From contig PBXZ01000057.1 in assembly GCA_002729415.1 (NCBI GenBank), forward strand, positions 21,634 to 85,633: DNA of 64,000 nucleotides, written 5' to 3'. Source of the stretch: UBA9662 sp002729415. GTDB lineage: Bacteria; Poribacteria; WGA-4E; UBA9662. Below the pieces are notes generated by a model. It was given only the letters and a program-made list of their open reading frames with translations, was not told the DNA's origin and ran no database searches. Below, piece after piece: positions 42,844 to 51,272 of the stretch; the stretch's first letter is position 1; every line of letters starts with the position of its first letter. The translations under genes were made by a program, and so were the position numbers.

Positions 42844-43764
42844 ATGGACGTAATTAGATCTTATCTTAGAGTAATCCGTTATCCACTTTTTGCGATTCCA
42901 ATTGTAGCTACGTTACCTGGTGCTTTGATCGCATCATCAGGTCAACTGTCATGGCGCGTTGGATTGGCTCTTCTCATCGCATTACTTGGTTACTTTGCTG
43001 GTATGATGAAAAATGACTATTTTCATCAGGATCGAGATCTGATTGTCAATCCACATCGACCAATTCCTTCAAAAGATCTTTCTTCTCACCAGGTACTGGT
43101 TTCTGCCAGTGTGATATATATTCTGTGTGTTGTTTTCGGTTTTATGCTTAACTATAAAGCTGGATTATTAGTGATCTTTTTGGTGATGATTTCACACCTT
43201 TATAATGCGATTTTAAGCCAATGTGGTGTGTGGGGTAGTGTTAGCCTTCCAATAGGAATTGGGACACTGAGTGTGTTTGGTGCTATTGCTGTGAGTGGAC
43301 AGGTGCCGCGGTTAGTTTGGTATTCTTTTACCGCAACGGCGCTTTACGATTTTGGGACTCATATCATTACAACTTTTAAAGATATTGAGTTAGATCGTCG
43401 GGTTGGTGTGCTCTCAACCCCTCTGCAATTGGGTGTGTGGCCTGCACTGATCTTATCAGCAGTGGCAACATTTTTTTCCTTTGGTGTTGCAGTTCTACCA
43501 TATTGGACGGAAAGTGTAAGTTGGCATTATATATCTTGGGTAATATTGGCATTGGTTGCCACTGTCGTTGCAAGAATACCGCTGTATATTGATCCGAACG
43601 AAGAAAATGGATATTTGGCACTCAAAGGCTCTATGGTTGGTGCGATTGTGTTTTTTCCCTGTTTGATCGGAGTTAAGCTTGCGTTTTGGCAATCGGCACT
43701 CATAGTTTTACCTTTGCTGTTGCTAACCTTAACTCTGTTAGAAATTAGTAAACAAAAAGTTTAG
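42844..43764 (+). CDS. UbiA-family membrane prenyltransferase
   Basis: This 306-residue protein has 8 or 9 hydrophobic helices. It carries the first Asp-rich motif NDYFHQDRD (N57, D58, D63, D65) followed by PHRPIP, and the second motif DIELDRRVGVLSTP. These bind the Mg-diphosphate of a polyprenyl donor. UbiA-family enzymes prenylate quinone precursors, haem, (bacterio)chlorophyll or lipids; the acceptor is not evident from the sequence. It is followed 15 bp later by a CPBP protease gene on the same strand. Confidence 0.85.
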   Translation: MDVIRSYLRVIRYPLFAIPIVATLPGALIASSGQLSWRVGLALLIALLGYFAGMMKNDYFHQDRDLIVNPHRPIPSKDLSSHQVLVSASVIYILCVVFGFMLNYKAGLLVIFLVMISHLYNAILSQCGVWGSVSLPIGIGTLSVFGAIAVSGQVPRLVWYSFTATALYDFGTHIITTFKDIELDRRVGVLSTPLQLGVWPALILSAVATFFSFGVAVLPYWTESVSWHYISWVILALVATVVARIPLYIDPNEENGYLALKGSMVGAIVFFPCLIGVKLAFWQSALIVLPLLLLTLTLLEISKQKV

Positions 43765-43779
43765 GATGTAGGATCGATT

Positions 43780-44517
43780 TTGACTGGAACTATACAGGGA
43801 TCTACCACACCTAATATCGAGAAAGAAACCAATAAATTTTCTCGAATCCACTTTGTGATATTAGCTTTTGCATTTTTTGGTCATGCGATTGCGGCTCTGT
43901 TCTATGCCGTAATTATTGACAATCCGGTGGTTGCGCGTGCTGCTTATTTCGGACTAAAGTTGTTCGTAAATACTATCCCATTAATTTGGTTCTTTTGTCT
44001 TGATCGTCAGAAAATCAGATTGCCATCGTTTCAATCAGCCGCCTGTTTTGCAGGTTTGCTGTCTGGTCTCCTTATAGCCAGTTCGTTGGTTTTCCTCCAT
44101 GAATTTGTTCTAGCGAAGTACATTAAAATTGATGGTCTCTATGAAAAAGCAGCTGTATATGGTTTGCGAGATCATTTCTTTTGGTTTGCTACTTTTTTAT
44201 GTGTTGTGAATTCAGGAATGGAAGAGTACTACTGGCGGTGGTTTATATTCGGAAAATTTCGGCAGTTGATGCCGGTTTCTCTGGCAATTTTCCTATCATC
44301 AATCAGTTTTACGTTACATCATATCGTTGTCCTTTTTGTTTATATTCCAGATTTGTCGATGGTTATTCTATTTAATCTGGGGGTCTTCGCTGGGGGGCTA
44401 ATTTGGGCAGGGCTTTATCAAAAGTTCTCAAATTTCTGGGCGATTTGGTTAAGCCATCTGATTGTGGATGTAGGTATTATGGTAATAGTATACAAAATTT
44501 TGTTTCCATTAGCTTAG
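43780..44517 (+). CDS. CPBP-family intramembrane metalloprotease
   Basis: This 245-residue membrane protein carries the Abi/CPBP motifs: EEYYWR (E148, E149, R153), SFTLHH (H180) and a later SHLIVD. Family members cleave membrane substrates such as CAAX-like or bacteriocin-related peptides. Translation appears to start at a TTG at 43780, preceded by GTAGGATCGA. Its 3' end overlaps the convergent fetB gene by 4 bp. It probably shares a transcript with the UbiA gene, and whether the pair forms a lipidation-and-cleavage system is untested. Confidence 0.82.
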   Translation: MTGTIQGSTTPNIEKETNKFSRIHFVILAFAFFGHAIAALFYAVIIDNPVVARAAYFGLKLFVNTIPLIWFFCLDRQKIRLPSFQSAACFAGLLSGLLIASSLVFLHEFVLAKYIKIDGLYEKAAVYGLRDHFFWFATFLCVVNSGMEEYYWRWFIFGKFRQLMPVSLAIFLSSISFTLHHIVVLFVYIPDLSMVILFNLGVFAGGLIWAGLYQKFSNFWAIWLSHLIVDVGIMVIVYKILFPLA

Positions 44518-45290
44518 ATAGCAATTTGATGTGCTTGAGAGAAACACAATTTACGCACGATGTGGACAACAATTATATTACCGATGGCAGTTGATGCAAC
44601 CAGCATCAGCATCACGATAATCTGATATTTAATTGCCATTAATGGGTTAACCCCACTGAGAATTTGTCCTGTCATCATGCCTGGTAGTTTTACCAATCCC
44701 ACTGTCATCATGGCGTTGATTGAAGGGATCATTCCCGCTTGAATTGCGTCGCGAAAAATTTTGACAGTTGCTTCTTGGTATGTTGCACCCAAACTGAAGA
44801 AAAGCTCAATTTCATCTCGTTGGTTTTTAATGTCTGAAAAGAGGCGATCCAGCGAAATTGCGATTGCTGTCATTGAGTTGCCAATAATCATGCCACTTAT
44901 AGGAATAAAGTATTGTGGTTTGTACCATGGCTTGACCTGAATAATAACAGCAGTAACTAGTATTGTGATAACTGTATAGCTGATAATCATGGAAATGAAT
45001 ATGGGTAAAAAAATGCTGATAGAATCTTCCTTGTTACGAGATTGGATTGCATGGGTTGCCCAGAAAACCATCGATGTGTACAAGACTAAAGTTAGTACAA
45101 AACTCTCGATTTTGAAAATATATTGCAGTACATAACCAACTAGAAAGAGTTGTGCGAAGGTCCGAACAGTTCCCCAAGCTAAATCCTTTTCCAGCTTGAG
45201 TCTTAGTGTCAGCGATGTCAACCCAGAAATAAGAATAAAAATAAGGCACAGGGAAAGTTTGACCGGTGTGATTTCAATCATTTCGATCAT
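44514..45290 (-). CDS. fetB: FetB-like metal/iron export ABC permease
   Basis: This 258-residue membrane protein matches the UPF0014/FetB family. Motifs are DLAWGTVRTFAQLFLVGYVLQ, SGMIIGNSMTAIAISLDRL, LGATYQEA, RDAIQAGMIPSINAMMTVGLVKLPGMMTGQIL and YQIIVMLM. With the ATPase FetA it exports iron or lowers iron stress in enterobacteria. Its start overlaps fetA by 4 bp (45287-45290), a tight coupling expected for the two transporter halves. Confidence 0.9.
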   Translation of the reverse strand: MIEMIEITPVKLSLCLIFILISGLTSLTLRLKLEKDLAWGTVRTFAQLFLVGYVLQYIFKIESFVLTLVLYTSMVFWATHAIQSRNKEDSISIFLPIFISMIISYTVITILVTAVIIQVKPWYKPQYFIPISGMIIGNSMTAIAISLDRLFSDIKNQRDEIELFFSLGATYQEATVKIFRDAIQAGMIPSINAMMTVGLVKLPGMMTGQILSGVNPLMAIKYQIIVMLMLVASTAIGNIIVVHIVRKLCFSQAHQIAI

Positions 45291-45952
45291 TTTTCTTCCC
45301 CCATTATACTGTCTTGATTTAGTGTGAATTTTTTTACTATTGCTCTTTTGGGTATGAAATCGAGATGTGTGACCAAAAGAACAGTTGTTTTTTTCTCTAC
45401 ATTGATTTGTTCGATAGCGTTTTCCACGATTTTTTGCGACTCTGAATCTAGGGCAGAGGTCGGTTCGTCGCAGAGTATGATTTCTGGTTCGGAAAGAAAT
45501 GTTCGAATTAAAGCAATTCGTTGTTTCTCACCTACCGAGAGATTTTGTGCGTTACTTTGGAGATCTATGCTTGTAAGTAGAAAGTTTCCTAGCATCTGCT
45601 CTAGGATTTTTTGTGATGGTCGGTTTAGTTGACGACCCGATTTGAAATGAAAAGGTAAATTAAGATTGTCTTCGATTGAGCCTGCAATCATGGTTGGTGT
45701 TTGTTGCAGGTAACCAATTCGACGGCGTAAGCTTGTAATTTGGTGATCGGTAATCGGTTTGTTATCAATCCAGATTTGTCCTTCAGTTGGTTCGTGCAGC
45801 CGATTTAGCAACCGTAAAAAACTTGACTTCCCAATACCTGATTTACCTCGGATTAAAATGAAATCACCATGTTCTACTGTCAAATTTATGTTCNCAAATA
45901 ATGGCGATTTTTCTTCAAACTTTAAGCTGATNTTTTTTAGTTCAATTTTCAT
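45287..45952 (-). CDS. fetA: FetA-like ABC transporter ATPase
   Basis: This is a 221-residue ATPase. Walker A is GKSGIGKS (36-43), the signature is LSVGEKQRIALIR, and Walker B is IILCDEPTSALDSESQK. The small size and the adjacent FetB permease identify it as FetA, the nucleotide-binding part of the FetAB iron/metal exporter. It is the first gene of a divergent pair with trxA and is preceded by a near-consensus promoter at 45991-46018. Confidence 0.88.
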   Translation of the reverse strand: MKIELKXISLKFEEKSPLFXNINLTVEHGDFILIRGKSGIGKSSFLRLLNRLHEPTEGQIWIDNKPITDHQITSLRRRIGYLQQTPTMIAGSIEDNLNLPFHFKSGRQLNRPSQKILEQMLGNFLLTSIDLQSNAQNLSVGEKQRIALIRTFLSEPEIILCDEPTSALDSESQKIVENAIEQINVEKKTTVLLVTHLDFIPKRAIVKKFTLNQDSIMGEEK

Positions 45953-45990
45953 GTCGGTAAGATATTGACTCTTAATGTCTTATTGAGGTA

Positions 45991-46018
45991 TTATAATTTT
46001 TGGATTCAATATGTCAAA
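45991..46018 (-). promoter_or_regulatory. Near-consensus sigma-70 promoter for fetAB
   Basis: On the minus strand TTGACA (46013-46018) is followed after 16 bp by TATAAT (45991-45996), about 40 bp from the fetA start. The same few bases read TATAAT on the plus strand (45993-45998), where they could be the -10 of trxA. The two promoters may share this core. Confidence 0.65.
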
Positions 46019-46067
46019 GTATTGAACCAAATTCATCTAATTCCAATATCCAAAACAAGGAGTAGTT

Positions 46068-46394
46068 ATGGTTGGCAATACCGTCGAAATTACAGATGGT
46101 AACTTTGAAGAAGCAGTTCTGAATTCAGATACACCGATTGTTGTTGATTTCTGGGCAGAATGGTGTGGTCCATGTAAACAGATTGCCCCAGTTCTTGAGG
46201 AACTTGCTACTGAACATGCAGATACCTATAAGATTGGCAAGCTGAATGTTGACGANAGNAGGGAAAATGCTATGCAATATGGTATACGCAGTATCCCTAC
46301 AATGTTAGTTTTTAAAAANGGTCAAGTTGTTGAAACGATTGTTGGTGNGTTGCCCAAAGCTCAGATCCATTCTAAGATTACTGCCGNTCTATAA
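46068..46394 (+). CDS. trxA: Thioredoxin
   Basis: This 108-residue protein has the redox motif W-C-G-P-C (C33, C36) in FWAEWCGPCKQIAP, and the cis-Pro region SIPTMLVFK. It reduces protein disulfides in the cytoplasm, using electrons from thioredoxin reductase. A strong AAGGAG site lies before the ATG. It reads away from fetA, and waaA follows 46 bp downstream. Confidence 0.95.
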   Translation: MVGNTVEITDGNFEEAVLNSDTPIVVDFWAEWCGPCKQIAPVLEELATEHADTYKIGKLNVDXXRENAMQYGIRSIPTMLVFKXGQVVETIVGXLPKAQIHSKITAXL

Positions 46395-46440
46395 NCATTC
46401 TGATNNTTTTCTGGTNAAAAATTAAGAAACTCAGATCAAA

Positions 46441-47724
46441 ATGATCTGGAAAATGATTTATAACACGATCGGCATAGCTGCAATTTTNACTGGTTTTCAG
46501 GTTGCCTCGCTGTTCAATGCGAAAATTCGGCAAGGGATTTTGGCGCGTAAAACTGCTTTTAGGCAACTCGAAGAACAACTGGAANTGGTGCCAGATTTTA
46601 CAAAAAGGGTTTGGTTCCATTTTACTTCAGTTGGTGAGTTTGAACAAGCTAAGCCTTTAATCGAGTCGATAAAAGGAAATGCCCAGATCATTTTGACCTA
46701 TTTTTCGCCGTCTGTTCGTCCGAATGTTCTTGAATATCCTCATTGTGATGCACATACATATCTACCGCTTGATACAGCTATAAATGCGAAACGNTTATTT
46801 NATTTAATTAGGCCAACAGTGTTGGTTTTTTCTAAGTTTGATATCTGGCCAAACTTGGTTTGGGGTGCTTTTGATCAGGGTATTCCAACTGTCTTGATCG
46901 CTGGTACTCTTCATCAGAAATCGAAAAGGTTGCACCCNATTGCAAGGNCNTTCTTCAAACAGGTNCATAATAAGCTTACGCTCCATTGTGTGATTTCTGA
47001 ATCGGATGCAGAAAGATTTAAGCAACTTTGNGGTGATGACTCNCAAGTTGAAGTGACGGGTGATACACGTTTCGATACCGTTTATANTCGCGCTATAACG
47101 GTCAAANTGGATCAATCCCTTCTTGCTCAGTCCTCCTTCAGGTACCCANTTNTTATAGCTGGCAGCACTTANATTGAGGAGGANGAGATTCTACTGCAAG
47201 CCTATGANCTTCTGCGTTGTGGGGAAANAAATGGACTACTACACTTGATNGTTGTTCCTCANGAACCNACAGTTGAGCATATACAAAAGTTCTGTTCAAA
47301 ACTTGATCTGTTGNGNTTTTCGTACATNCTGTTTTCNGATCTGAAAAGCGAAATGGATCTCAGTGNAANGGANGTTATCGTCATCGANACTNTCGGATTA
47401 TTAGCAGAACTATATAAAATCTGTGACATTGCCTTTGTCGGTGGTAGTTTTCATGGAAGGGTACANAATGTTATGGAACCNGCGGCTATGGCTAAGCCAA
47501 TTGTATTTGGNCCACGGATCGAAAACTCGTATGAAGCGGGACTCTTAAAAGAACGCCACGCAGCNCAACAGGTCTACAACGCNTCCGAAANGGCCGANAT
47601 TTTCAGAGANTTGATATGTTCATCTCAACTTCGCCAACAAATGGGGGAGNTAGCAAAAGCNGTGATCGTTGAGAACCTTGGTGCTTCTCNACGNTCACTN
47701 GATCACTTGGAAAGATTTCTATAA
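46441..47724 (+). CDS. waaA: 3-deoxy-D-manno-octulosonic acid (Kdo) transferase
   Basis: This 427-residue glycosyltransferase (KdtA/WaaA) adds Kdo from CMP-Kdo to lipid A at the inner membrane. A short N-terminal anchor precedes the GT-B domains. Motifs are HFTSVGEFEQAKPL (catalytic Glu E66), TVLVFSKFDIWPNLVW, CVISESDAERFKQL, VEVTGDTRFDTV and VGGSFHGRV-x-NVME. Its presence implies a Kdo-containing lipopolysaccharide and an outer membrane. Many ambiguous bases occur here, so exact residues are uncertain. No strong ribosome-binding site is seen; it may depend on trxA upstream. Confidence 0.87.
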   Translation: MIWKMIYNTIGIAAIXTGFQVASLFNAKIRQGILARKTAFRQLEEQLEXVPDFTKRVWFHFTSVGEFEQAKPLIESIKGNAQIILTYFSPSVRPNVLEYPHCDAHTYLPLDTAINAKXLFXLIRPTVLVFSKFDIWPNLVWGAFDQGIPTVLIAGTLHQKSKRLHXIARXFFKQXHNKLTLHCVISESDAERFKQLXGDDXQVEVTGDTRFDTVYXRAITVKXDQSLLAQSSFRYPXXIAGSTXIEEXEILLQAYXLLRCGEXNGLLHLXVVPXEXTVEHIQKFCSKLDLLXFSYXLFXDLKSEMDLSXXXVIVIXTXGLLAELYKICDIAFVGGSFHGRVXNVMEXAAMAKPIVFXPRIENSYEAGLLKERHAXQQVYNXSEXAXIFRXLICSSQLRQQMGEXAKXVIVENLGASXXSXDHLERFL

Positions 47725-47745
47725 TCTATCAAGGAGTAAAAAAAC

Positions 47746-49059
47746 TTATATTAATGCTTGATGGATATGTTTCCCGCCGCGTGAAAGCGCGATTTGAATT
47801 CCTTCCGGTGATTCAAGCGACTGGTTGTAGTCGATTCCAAGGCAATGGTAGATTGTTGCCGATAGATCTTCAGGATGTACTGGTAGATCCGCAGGGGCTT
47901 CGCCGTAGTCATCGGAAGATCCGATGACTTGTCCTCCTTTAATTCCTCCACCAGCTAGCATGATTGAGAATACTCGTGAGTGATGATCTCTCCCCCCATC
48001 ATGGTTAATAATTGGCGTTCGGCCAAATTCTCCCATTACTAGAGTAAGTGTACTATCTAGCAAACCTCGGTTGGATAGGTCATGGATCAGCGTTGCAACT
48101 GTTTGGTCGAAACGACTGAGTCGACTGCTCAATGATGAAAAGATGTTGTTATGGTTATCCCACCCGCCTAGATCAACGGTGGTAAATCGAACTCCAGCCT
48201 CAACAAGCCGACGTGCAAGCAGGCAACTTTGCCCAAACCGATCTCTGCGATAAGCATCACGTAATTTTCCACTTTCTTTGCTGAGATCAAAAGCAGCACG
48301 TGCATCGGCAGAACTAATCAGGTTGTAGGCTGCGGTGTAGAATTCATCAGTAGCAACTGCTCGACTGCTCCCAGATTCATGTTTTTTGAAGGCAGCGTCA
48401 ACCAATTCACGCAACGTTTTGCGTCGATCGAAACGTTGCTGTGTGACTTTATTGGGTGTGACAAGGTCACGAACCTTAAAGTTCTGGCTGGCAGGATCTC
48501 CATTTAACGAAAACGGATCTAGTGCTGAACCGAGAAAACCGCCTCCACCGTAAGCGATAGGAGAGGGGATGGCTATGTAAGGTGGTAACGCACTGGTCTG
48601 TTCCTTTTGTTCTGCCACAATTGAGCCATAACTTGGTACAGCAAAACCGGGTAAAGGGCGAAAACCTGTCATCATGTAGTGTGTCCCGCGTTCGTGTGCC
48701 GCTTCAGGTGACGTCATCGATCGGATCAGACATATTTTATCCATCTGCTGTGCTATTTTGGGTAGGTGCTCGCAGATCTTGATGCCAGGTGTGTTTGTTT
48801 TAATTGGTTTGAAAACACCGCGAATTTCTTCCGGAGCCTCGGGTTTCAAATCCCAGATATCAAGATGGCTAGGACCACCGCCAAGCCAGATTAAAATGAC
48901 GGACTTGGCCTTCCCTTGAAATTGATCTGATTTTGCCATGGTTTCGAGTCGAAACAAATCTGTCATGCTGAGTCCTAGTGTTCCAAGCATGCCCACTTTA
49001 ATAAAATCTCTACGGTGGAAGTTGGCGCAATCTGTAGCATATGCTGATTTTTTGGTCAT
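47746..49059 (-). CDS. Tat-exported DUF1501 protein (alkaline-phosphatase-fold, sulfatase-like)
   Basis: This 437-residue protein begins with a twin-arginine signal (HRRDFIKVGMLGTLGLS). Motifs are VILIWLGGGPSHLDIWDLKPE, HERGTHYMMTGF, FTTVDLGGWDNHNN and LVMGEFGRTPIINHDGGRDHHS. These are typical of DUF1501 proteins, which share a fold with sulfatases and alkaline phosphatases and are common in Planctomycetes-like and Poribacteria-like genomes. The usual partner gene (DUF1800 or DUF1549) is not nearby. It converges on waaA with a 21 bp gap. Confidence 0.88.
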   Translation of the reverse strand: MTKKSAYATDCANFHRRDFIKVGMLGTLGLSMTDLFRLETMAKSDQFQGKAKSVILIWLGGGPSHLDIWDLKPEAPEEIRGVFKPIKTNTPGIKICEHLPKIAQQMDKICLIRSMTSPEAAHERGTHYMMTGFRPLPGFAVPSYGSIVAEQKEQTSALPPYIAIPSPIAYGGGGFLGSALDPFSLNGDPASQNFKVRDLVTPNKVTQQRFDRRKTLRELVDAAFKKHESGSSRAVATDEFYTAAYNLISSADARAAFDLSKESGKLRDAYRRDRFGQSCLLARRLVEAGVRFTTVDLGGWDNHNNIFSSLSSRLSRFDQTVATLIHDLSNRGLLDSTLTLVMGEFGRTPIINHDGGRDHHSRVFSIMLAGGGIKGGQVIGSSDDYGEAPADLPVHPEDLSATIYHCLGIDYNQSLESPEGIQIALSRGGKHIHQALI

Positions 49060-49629
49060 CTTTGCTATCCTCTTCTTAAACTTATGAAAAAAATATTCTT
49101 GATAAACTCATTTGGCTGAATTGTGCTTTGTCTCAGCTGCGGATCATCTTCCGTGAATTTTGCTCCGTTCTCAATCCGTTGTAGGTATGGTAATGTATTC
49201 CTGAAAATTAAGCTCAAAGCGTAATCTCCTTACGTGACTTACTATTCCATTAGTTTTCAATGAAAACAGTGAGTACTTAGGGGAAAAGGTTAATTTGCCT
49301 GCCACGATAGCCATAGGGAATTTAGGATAGTGATCGGTTTCCGGATTCAATGTCAGTAGCGATAGATCTAATTCTAGTATATCGAAGAAATCACGTCTAC
49401 ATTATGGCAATGTTCTTGAATTGTTGTCAAGTATTCTACTTCAGTCTTTCATTTGTTGGTTTTGCGTTAGTAATGGCTATGAGCTGTGGAAACCGAAAGT
49501 GTAGTAATAGTCTGTCTAAGGATTGCCTTGTCCAGTTATAATACCTATGCTATAATCGCCCAGCGTGTGTTAATCTCTGTTATGATAGCATTTGCTTAAG
49601 TTTAAAGAATTTTAGGGGGTATTTTATAA
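49060..49629. other. Intergenic region between divergent genes, 570 bp
   Basis: This region separates the DUF1501 gene from the dicarboxylate symporter gene. It contains the promoter at 49528-49556 and the symporter's ribosome-binding site. I see no other gene, structured RNA or repeat; short frames such as one from 49350 have no family features. Confidence 0.55.
49528..49556 (+). promoter_or_regulatory. Sigma-70-type promoter for the dicarboxylate symporter
   Basis: TTGTCC (49528-49533) and TATAAT (49551-49556) are separated by 17 bp. Transcription would start near 49563, giving a leader of about 67 nt before the ATG at 49630. Confidence 0.65.
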
Positions 49630-51258
49630 ATGGGTCGAAACGAAAATGCGACTGATTATGATGGAGGAAATGGGGAAAGTACCTCCATTCTCATTGGTAT
49701 TGTCGTTGCAATTATTCTCGGCGTTATTATTGGAGGATATGCACCGGAATTTGCTAAACATTTTGATATTCTGGGCCAGATTTTTCTCAATTCGTTGAAG
49801 ATGATTGTGGTTCCGTTAGTTGTCCTTTCGATGATTGTTGGTATTACAGGATTGGGTGATATTAGAAATATTGGAACGATTGGTGGTCGTACTGTACTTT
49901 ATTATATGGTGACAACAGCGATTTCTGTGATTATTGGAATAATAATGGTTAATATTGTTCGTCCTGGTGTTGGTATTTCAGCGGGGGAAAGGCATCTCGA
50001 GTCCTTGTATACTTTAGATGGTCGTACAGTTAATATAGGAGATAAGAGTTGGGACAAAAAGGGTTTTAAGAACTATGAGCAGAAGGGGGATAAGAAATAT
50101 CTGCTTGTCCTTTCTGATCAGAATGTTCAAGGTATTATTGAATCGGTTACTCAAAATTCGGCAACGGTTAAAACTTGGAAATACGTTGAGGCTGGTGATG
50201 TCTACTACGTTCAAGCAGGTGATACTGAGAAGGCTCTTCGTACAGTAAATGGTCAAATCATATCTGCAGATCCTGATTTGGTAACTAGAGGGACAGGTGT
50301 TGAAATCAGATTGCCAATTGCTGATAAGGTAGCAAGCAAGAAGGATAAAGGGATTGTGGATACAATGAAGGAAGTTGTCCTTGGCAATTCGGTTACTGGC
50401 AAGCAAGGGCTGATTCCCATCAACATCTTTAAGGCCATGGTACAGATGGACATTTTACCTTTGATCTTTTTTTCATTGTTGCTTGGTGCTGCTCTGACAG
50501 TGGTAGGTGGATACGCCGAAACTGCTATTAACACCATTTCGGCTCTGAATGATGGGGTAATGAAAATTGTACATTGGATTATGGTTGTCTCACCTATAGG
50601 GATTTTCGGTTTAATGGCTGGTAGGATTGGTAAAGAAGGTGGCTTTGCTGGTTTTTTACCCGAATTGGTTGCTGTTGGCAAGTATAGCTTTACCGTATTG
50701 CTCGGCTTAGGTATTCACGGCGTCGTGGTTTTACCACTCATTCTCTGGTTAATTGGTAGAAGAAACCCCATTACTTATGTTTCTGGTGTTTCTACTGCTT
50801 TACTTAATGCCTTTTCTACTGCTTCTAGTTCAGCTACACTTCCTCTTACCATGGAAGGTGTCGAGAGCGGCAACAAAATTTCGAATCGGACCTCGAGTTT
50901 TGTCTTGCCATTGGGTGCAACTATCAACATGGATGGTACAGCGCTTTACGAAGCTGTGGCTGCGATTTTTATCGCCCAAGTTTATGGTGAGGAACTTGGT
51001 TTTGCCAAGCAGCTGGTGATTGTGTTGACGGCGACGCTCGCGGCCATCGGTGCTGCTGGGATTCCGCAAGCAGGATTAGTCACTATGGTGATCGTGCTCA
51101 GAGCTGTTGATCTTCCCATCGAAGGAGTCAGCTTAATTTTGACCGTTGATTGGCTTTTGGATCGTTTCCGAACGACTGTCAATGTCTGGGGTGATAGTGT
51201 TGGGGCTGGAATTATTGAAACATTAGAGAGTAATGATGCTGAATCTGCAACGACCTAG
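49630..51258 (+). CDS. Dicarboxylate/amino acid:cation symporter with a large loop insertion
   Basis: This 542-residue DAACS-family transporter has the serine-rich hairpin motif SSSATLPLTM, the NMDGTALYEAVAAIFIAQ motif, an AIGAAGIPQAGLV segment and the late RTTVNVWGDSVGAGII helix. It imports dicarboxylates or acidic amino acids with Na+ or H+. Members are usually about 420 residues. The extra length is mainly an insertion of about 105 residues between PGVGIS (near 117) and the next membrane part (near 242). The insertion is hydrophilic, with beta-like repeats (KYLLVLSDQNVQGI, VYYVQAGDTEKAL). It precedes an AI-2E-type permease gene by 14 bp. Confidence 0.88.
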   Translation: MGRNENATDYDGGNGESTSILIGIVVAIILGVIIGGYAPEFAKHFDILGQIFLNSLKMIVVPLVVLSMIVGITGLGDIRNIGTIGGRTVLYYMVTTAISVIIGIIMVNIVRPGVGISAGERHLESLYTLDGRTVNIGDKSWDKKGFKNYEQKGDKKYLLVLSDQNVQGIIESVTQNSATVKTWKYVEAGDVYYVQAGDTEKALRTVNGQIISADPDLVTRGTGVEIRLPIADKVASKKDKGIVDTMKEVVLGNSVTGKQGLIPINIFKAMVQMDILPLIFFSLLLGAALTVVGGYAETAINTISALNDGVMKIVHWIMVVSPIGIFGLMAGRIGKEGGFAGFLPELVAVGKYSFTVLLGLGIHGVVVLPLILWLIGRRNPITYVSGVSTALLNAFSTASSSATLPLTMEGVESGNKISNRTSSFVLPLGATINMDGTALYEAVAAIFIAQVYGEELGFAKQLVIVLTATLAAIGAAGIPQAGLVTMVIVLRAVDLPIEGVSLILTVDWLLDRFRTTVNVWGDSVGAGIIETLESNDAESATT

Positions 51259-51272
51259 TATGGATAGAGGGG

